Part shown: positions 6,793 to 8,735 of the stretch, piece after piece
Position numbering within the stretch: the stretch's first letter is position 1
How the letters are laid out: each line of letters starts with the position of its first letter
Source: Bacillota bacterium
GTDB taxonomy: Bacteria > Bacillota > Clostridia > Clostridiales > Clostridiaceae
DNA: 8,735 nucleotides
Direction of reading: 5' to 3'
Assembly: GCA_023417975.1 (NCBI GenBank)
Contig: JAEZDX010000012.1
Coordinates: forward strand, 1-8,735
Notes under the pieces: generated by a model
Told to the model about the DNA's origin: nothing
Databases searched by the model: none
What the model saw: only the letters and a program-made list of their open reading frames with translations
Translations under genes and position numbers: made by a program

Positions 6793-6801
6793 TGGTATAA
6801 T
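6793..6801 (+). promoter_or_regulatory. Candidate extended -10 promoter
   Basis: TGG-TATAAT, identical in its nine bases to the box at 4460. No clear -35. The stretch just after it aligns loosely with intron sequence around 1424-1445, so it may be decayed intron DNA and not a real promoter. Confidence 0.3.
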
Positions 6802-7043
6802 ATACAGAAGTCGGAACAAAAATTCACACTAATCCACGCAGTGGATTATGGAACCATAGAGCTCTATATGGAGAAGTTAAATGTAAATAAAAAGGCTTTA
6901 GCTGAATTGAATGAACTACGTAAACTCGTTGAAAATTGCGTGATTTAAAGGAGTACTAATATATTGATGGAACGCCGTATGTGGTGAAAGTCGCTTGAGC
7001 GGTGGAAAAAACAGAGATAATTTAAAGCATTACTTATCTCTAT
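6801..7043 (+). mobile_element. Truncated second copy of the group II intron, 3' end only
   Basis: From 6825 this matches the first copy from 1695: the last 39-odd codons of the maturase (TLIHAVDYGTIELYMEKLN, to the TAA at 6946-6948), the same spacer, then domains V and VI. There are about 8 mismatches over the first ~150 bases (about 95% identity). Domain V (6972-7005) has lost pairing at several places (A6972, A6998 and G6999 against copy 1), so this copy should not splice. Domain VI keeps an 8-bp helix (AGAGATAA with TTATCTCT). The intron ends at 7043, exactly where copy 1 ends relative to the RHS codons. Positions 6808-6824 match copy 1 at 1436-1452 (15 of 17), so 242 bases are missing between the direct repeats CACAGTAATC (1453) and CACACTAATC (1695). 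The left edge is uncertain. Confidence 0.85.
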
Positions 7044-7198
7044 CAATTAATGCTTATGGAATAATTGGACAAACTAGAGAACTGGTTGCACATAATACGT
7101 TTGACTATTATAAAAATGAATCAATTAAATTTTCTGACCCAAGTGGGTTTAGAAAAGTAAGTGCATCTGAGATATTGGCGAGATTATGTAGCGAGTGA
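7044..7198 (+). pseudogene. RHS C-terminal module 3, truncated tip
   Basis: Directly after the intron remnant the frame reads INAYGIIGQ, LVAHNTFDYYKNES and SDPSGF, a diverged RHS core end, then only 15 residues (RKVSASEILARLCSE) before TGA 7196-7198. The conserved Cys-Ser/Ala-Asn-Asn-Pro stretch has decayed (YYKNESI), while DPSG is intact. The tip has been lost or stopped early; the next 100 bases hold no continuation that I can see. Confidence 0.72.
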
Positions 7199-7300
7199 TG
7201 TAATGGAAAAATAACAATACAATTTTGAAAATTTTCAGTGGATAAATTATTTTATTCTAGCAATATAATTGCAAATATAAACTTGTAGGGAGATGTCGTA

Positions 7301-7543
7301 ATGATAAATAAGTATTTGGGTGTGATTTTAACTCTTATTGTTTTGGGAGGCTTATTTTTACTGGAAAAAGTATTTAAACTACGTTTGAAGTCTAAAAAAA
7401 GTAAATATATAAAACGTGTGTATTTATTAATTTGTGTTGTTATAGCTGTTGTTACCTTTCTACTTGGTTATGAAGTAAGTCCGGCTAATCCAATTTTATT
7501 CACAGTAACGATAACCTCTATATTTGTTAGTTATAGGTGGTAG
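7301..7543 (+). CDS. Small three-helix membrane protein, candidate orphan immunity gene of module 3
   Basis: 80 residues from ATG, with a GGGAG ribosome site about 8 bases upstream. Three hydrophobic stretches: about 4-24 (YLGVILTLIVLGGLFLLEKV), 40-60 (VYLLICVVIAVVTFLLGY) and 64-78 (PILFTVTITSIFVSY), with a strongly basic loop between the first two (KLRLKSKKSKYIKR), which predicts that loop on the cytoplasmic side. It is intact, unlike the module 2 counterpart, and lies 102 bases after the truncated RHS tip. Small membrane proteins in this position often protect against toxins acting at the membrane. I recognise no family, and the immunity role is inferred from position. Confidence 0.6.
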   Translation: MINKYLGVILTLIVLGGLFLLEKVFKLRLKSKKSKYIKRVYLLICVVIAVVTFLLGYEVSPANPILFTVTITSIFVSYRW

Positions 7544-7951
7544 AGCAATCGAGACATTTCATATCCCTAAACGGTGTCTATATGAAGCTGTTTTAAAGGT
7601 TAAAGTGTAACGCTGAAAAGCTTCATTTCATAACAAACAAATTGAATTTTATTAACAGTAGCCAATGGGGAAACCTGCTGGTTTTTTTATCGAGAGATGA
7701 CATTTTCTGAAATTACTCCTACCATTATGACTGGAAAATTACAATTTTAGCCAGTAAAATTCTAAATCATTAGTGGATTTTAGGAAGCTAAAATAGTAGA
7801 TTTTCTTTCAAATATAAGTTGTAGTGTTTGTGAGGATGAGTAAAAGTATTGTCTTGCTGTTGGGAAGATGGAAGACCACCGGACACATCGTATGTAAGCA
7901 GAAGCTTTTTTAGAAAGAAGCCTATTTTTTAGAAGATTTATAGAAAATGGC
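7544..7951 (+). other. Gene-free stretch between the RHS locus and tRNA-Leu
   Basis: No gene seen. Contents: an 8-bp inverted repeat, ATGAAGCT 7582-7589 with AGCTTCAT 7619-7626, without a T-run; a terminator at 7662-7688; and a near-perfect inverted repeat at 7730-7755 (ACTGG-n-AAAATT against AATTTT-n-CCAGT). The region about 7830-7950 reads in one frame as KYCLAVGKMEDHRTHRM then AEAFLERSLFFRRF with two TAA stops, which may be a decayed coding remnant such as an insertion element, but I cannot identify it. Confidence 0.4.
7662..7688 (+). terminator. Rho-independent terminator with GAAA loop
   Basis: CCAATGGG (7662-7669) pairs with CCTGCTGG (7674-7681), with one mismatch and two wobbles, around a GAAA tetraloop, followed by seven T. 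It lies 119 bases after the module 3 membrane gene and closes the plus-strand toxin locus. Confidence 0.7.
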
Positions 7952-7953
7952 AA

Positions 7954-7993
7954 TAAAAAAAGTTTGAGTAAATCCGAACGATTTACTCAAACT
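7954..7993 (-). terminator. Rho-independent terminator of tRNA-Leu
   Basis: Read on the minus strand, a perfect 14-bp stem (7980-7993 with 7961-7974) and a 5-base loop run into seven T. It begins 15 bases after the tRNA 3' end. Confidence 0.92.
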
Positions 7994-8007
7994 CTCATGA
8001 AAACTGA

Positions 8008-8091
8008 TGCCGAAGGCGGGAATCGAACCCGCACGGTTGTTACACCACTGGATTTTGAGTCCAGCGCGTCTGCCAGTTCCACCACTTCGGC
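8008..8091 (-). tRNA. tRNA-Leu (anticodon CAA)
   Basis: 84 nt on the minus strand, of leucine (long variable arm) type. The 7-bp acceptor stem GCCGAAG/CTTCGGC has an A discriminator at 8008. The anticodon arm is CTGGA-CTCAAAA-TCCAG, giving anticodon CAA, which reads UUG. A variable arm of the long class and a T arm GCGGG-TTCGATT-CCCGC are present. The 3' CCA is not encoded. It has its own sigma-A-type promoter and terminator and looks functional. Its 3' end faces the toxin locus; tRNA 3' ends are common integration sites, but no duplicated tRNA end was seen in the window. Confidence 0.96.
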
Positions 8092-8103
8092 AGGAACAAA
8101 CAT

Positions 8104-8132
8104 ATAATATCATGGGCAGAATATATTGTCAA
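8104..8132 (-). promoter_or_regulatory. Sigma-A-type promoter of tRNA-Leu
   Basis: On the minus strand, a perfect TTGACA -35 (8127-8132), 17-bp spacing and a TATTAT -10 (8104-8109), 12 bases before the tRNA 5' end. An AT-rich inverted repeat (GAAAAATTA 8135-8143, TAATTTTTC 8148-8156) sits just upstream, where an UP element would be. Confidence 0.88.
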
Positions 8133-8198
8133 CAGAAAAATTAAAAATAATTTTTCCGCTAACTTATTCCGTATATAGCAGTAAAAATATCGCTTTTT

Positions 8199-8264
8199 GT
8201 CATAAACATATTGTTTGATTGGAGTATATTTGCTAAAATATATTTGTTCGGTTATGTTTATGAC
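8199..8264. repeat. Perfect 12-bp inverted repeat flanking a promoter
   Basis: GTCATAAACATA (8199-8210) and its exact complement TATGTTTATGAC (8253-8264) are 42 bases apart. The left arm touches the -35 and the right arm covers about +8 to +19 of the predicted transcript, so the arms bracket the promoter evenly. Only the right arm would be transcribed from that promoter, so this is more likely a DNA-level site (operator pair) than an RNA hairpin. Confidence 0.85.
8211..8239 (+). promoter_or_regulatory. Promoter of the IscU/NifU-like gene
   Basis: TTGTTT (8211-8216), 17 bp, then TAAAAT (8234-8239) with a TGn extension (8231-8233). The predicted start is near 8246, leaving a leader of about 100 bases before ATG 8347. 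The unit lies wholly between the arms of the 12-bp inverted repeat. Confidence 0.6.
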
Positions 8265-8346
8265 CCAGTGGGACTAATATGTTCCCGAGATATAAGCATA
8301 GCTGAAGTGAGTCTTAATTGATATAATGTAGGAAGGAGAATACAAT

Positions 8347-8735
8347 ATGATTTATTCACATGAAGTCGAGAACATGGTATGTGTAGCTAAGGGACCAAAT
8401 CATGGACCAGCACCAATTCCTCAAGAAGGAAAATGGGTACAAGCTAAAGAAATAAAGGATATATCAGGTTTAACACACGGGGTAGGCTGGTGTGCTCCTC
8501 AGCAGGGTGCATGTAAGCTGACATTAAACGTAAAAGATGGAATTATAGAAGAAGCTCTAGTTGAAACTATTGGATGTTCAGGAATGACTCATTCAGCAGC
8601 TATGGCATCAGAAATACTTCCAGGAAAGACACTATTAGAGGCATTAAACACAGACTTGGTTTGTGATGCTATAAACACAGCAATGAGAGAATTATTCCTA
8701 CAGATTGCATACGGAAGAACTCAGAGTGCTTTCTC
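8347..8735 (+). CDS. IscU/NifU-like iron-sulfur scaffold-type protein (3' end cut by window)
   Basis: 129 full codons are visible and the frame is still open at the window end. The ribosome site GGAAGGAG (8331-8338) is 8 bases before the ATG. Sequence landmarks: KGPNHGPAPIP near residue 15, GVGWCAPQQGACKLTL at 45-60, TIGCSGMTHSAAMASEIL at 74-91, PGKTLLEAL at 92-100, and Cys 106. Cysteines 49, 56, 77 and 106 include those in the places where IscU/NifU scaffolds hold the cluster (a GCxG loop, then a Cys after the GKTxxEA helix start). In Clostridia, proteins like this are annotated as iron-sulfur scaffold-like, often beside a GGGtGRT-family protein; that association is from memory. The role is inferred from family resemblance. 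This is a housekeeping-type gene outside the toxin locus. Confidence 0.75.
   Translation, partial: MIYSHEVENMVCVAKGPNHGPAPIPQEGKWVQAKEIKDISGLTHGVGWCAPQQGACKLTLNVKDGIIEEALVETIGCSGMTHSAAMASEILPGKTLLEALNTDLVCDAINTAMRELFLQIAYGRTQSAF

Noticed and set aside
6995..7043. N-terminal extension of the module 3 ORF into the intron
   Set aside because: This part is intron domain V/VI sequence; only the part from 7044 is RHS.
7922..8113. 63-residue minus-strand ORF over the tRNA
   Set aside because: It runs through the tRNA-Leu gene and its terminator; it is a chance frame.
8322..8327. TATAAT just upstream of the IscU-like gene as its promoter
   Set aside because: Transcription would start near 8334, inside the Shine-Dalgarno site at 8331-8338, leaving no usable leader. 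The TTGTTT/TGCTAAAAT pair at 8211-8239 is better placed.
1..8735. CRISPR array or cas genes
   Set aside because: No regularly spaced direct repeats of 24-40 bases were seen, and no Cas-like protein.

Overview
The window is AT-rich, low-GC Firmicutes DNA, most likely from a Clostridia member. The signs are strong AGGAGG-type ribosome sites, extended -10 promoters, an intron protein of clostridial type, and a flanking gene for an IscU/NifU-like protein of a kind I associate with anaerobic Clostridia. I cannot name the species.

Positions 1 to about 7543 look like the decaying 3' end of an RHS/YD-repeat polymorphic toxin locus. Three C-terminal RHS modules can be recognised from their core signatures (RFINAD, FAYCxNNP, SDPSG). 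Each is followed by a different C-terminal extension and then a small membrane protein that could be its immunity partner. Module 1 (1920-2640, then 2651-3130) lies behind a group II intron and has a frameshift. Module 2 (4756-5436, then 5513-5799) is an open, orphan tip with no intron, but its neighbour gene is broken by an 8-bp tandem duplication. Module 3 (7044-7198, then 7301-7543) lies behind a truncated second copy of the same intron; its tip is reduced to a stub while the small membrane gene stays open. A broken SUKH-type (SMI1/KNR4) immunity gene lies at 6144-6673. Between modules 1 and 2 are remnants of a tyrosine recombinase and of an unrecognised gene carrying three separate lesions.

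The most striking feature is the group II intron. Its reverse transcriptase/maturase gene fills 1-1818, and its domains V and VI end at 1919 inside the RHS codons for F-I-N-A-D. The 3' end of a second copy (about 6801-7043) stops at exactly the equivalent codon of another RHS module. The two intron tails are about 95% identical while the exons after them match at only about 56%, so separate insertions into the same conserved toxin-core site fit better than duplication of one segment. The long intron copy encodes a reverse transcriptase whose YADD box reads YADY and whose HNH domain is degenerate, so it is probably stuck, though possibly still able to splice.

The right edge (about 7950-8735) is ordinary chromosome. 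It holds a minus-strand tRNA-Leu(CAA) with a clear promoter and terminator, then a plus-strand IscU/NifU-like gene cut by the window end. The promoter of that gene sits inside a perfect 12-bp inverted repeat.
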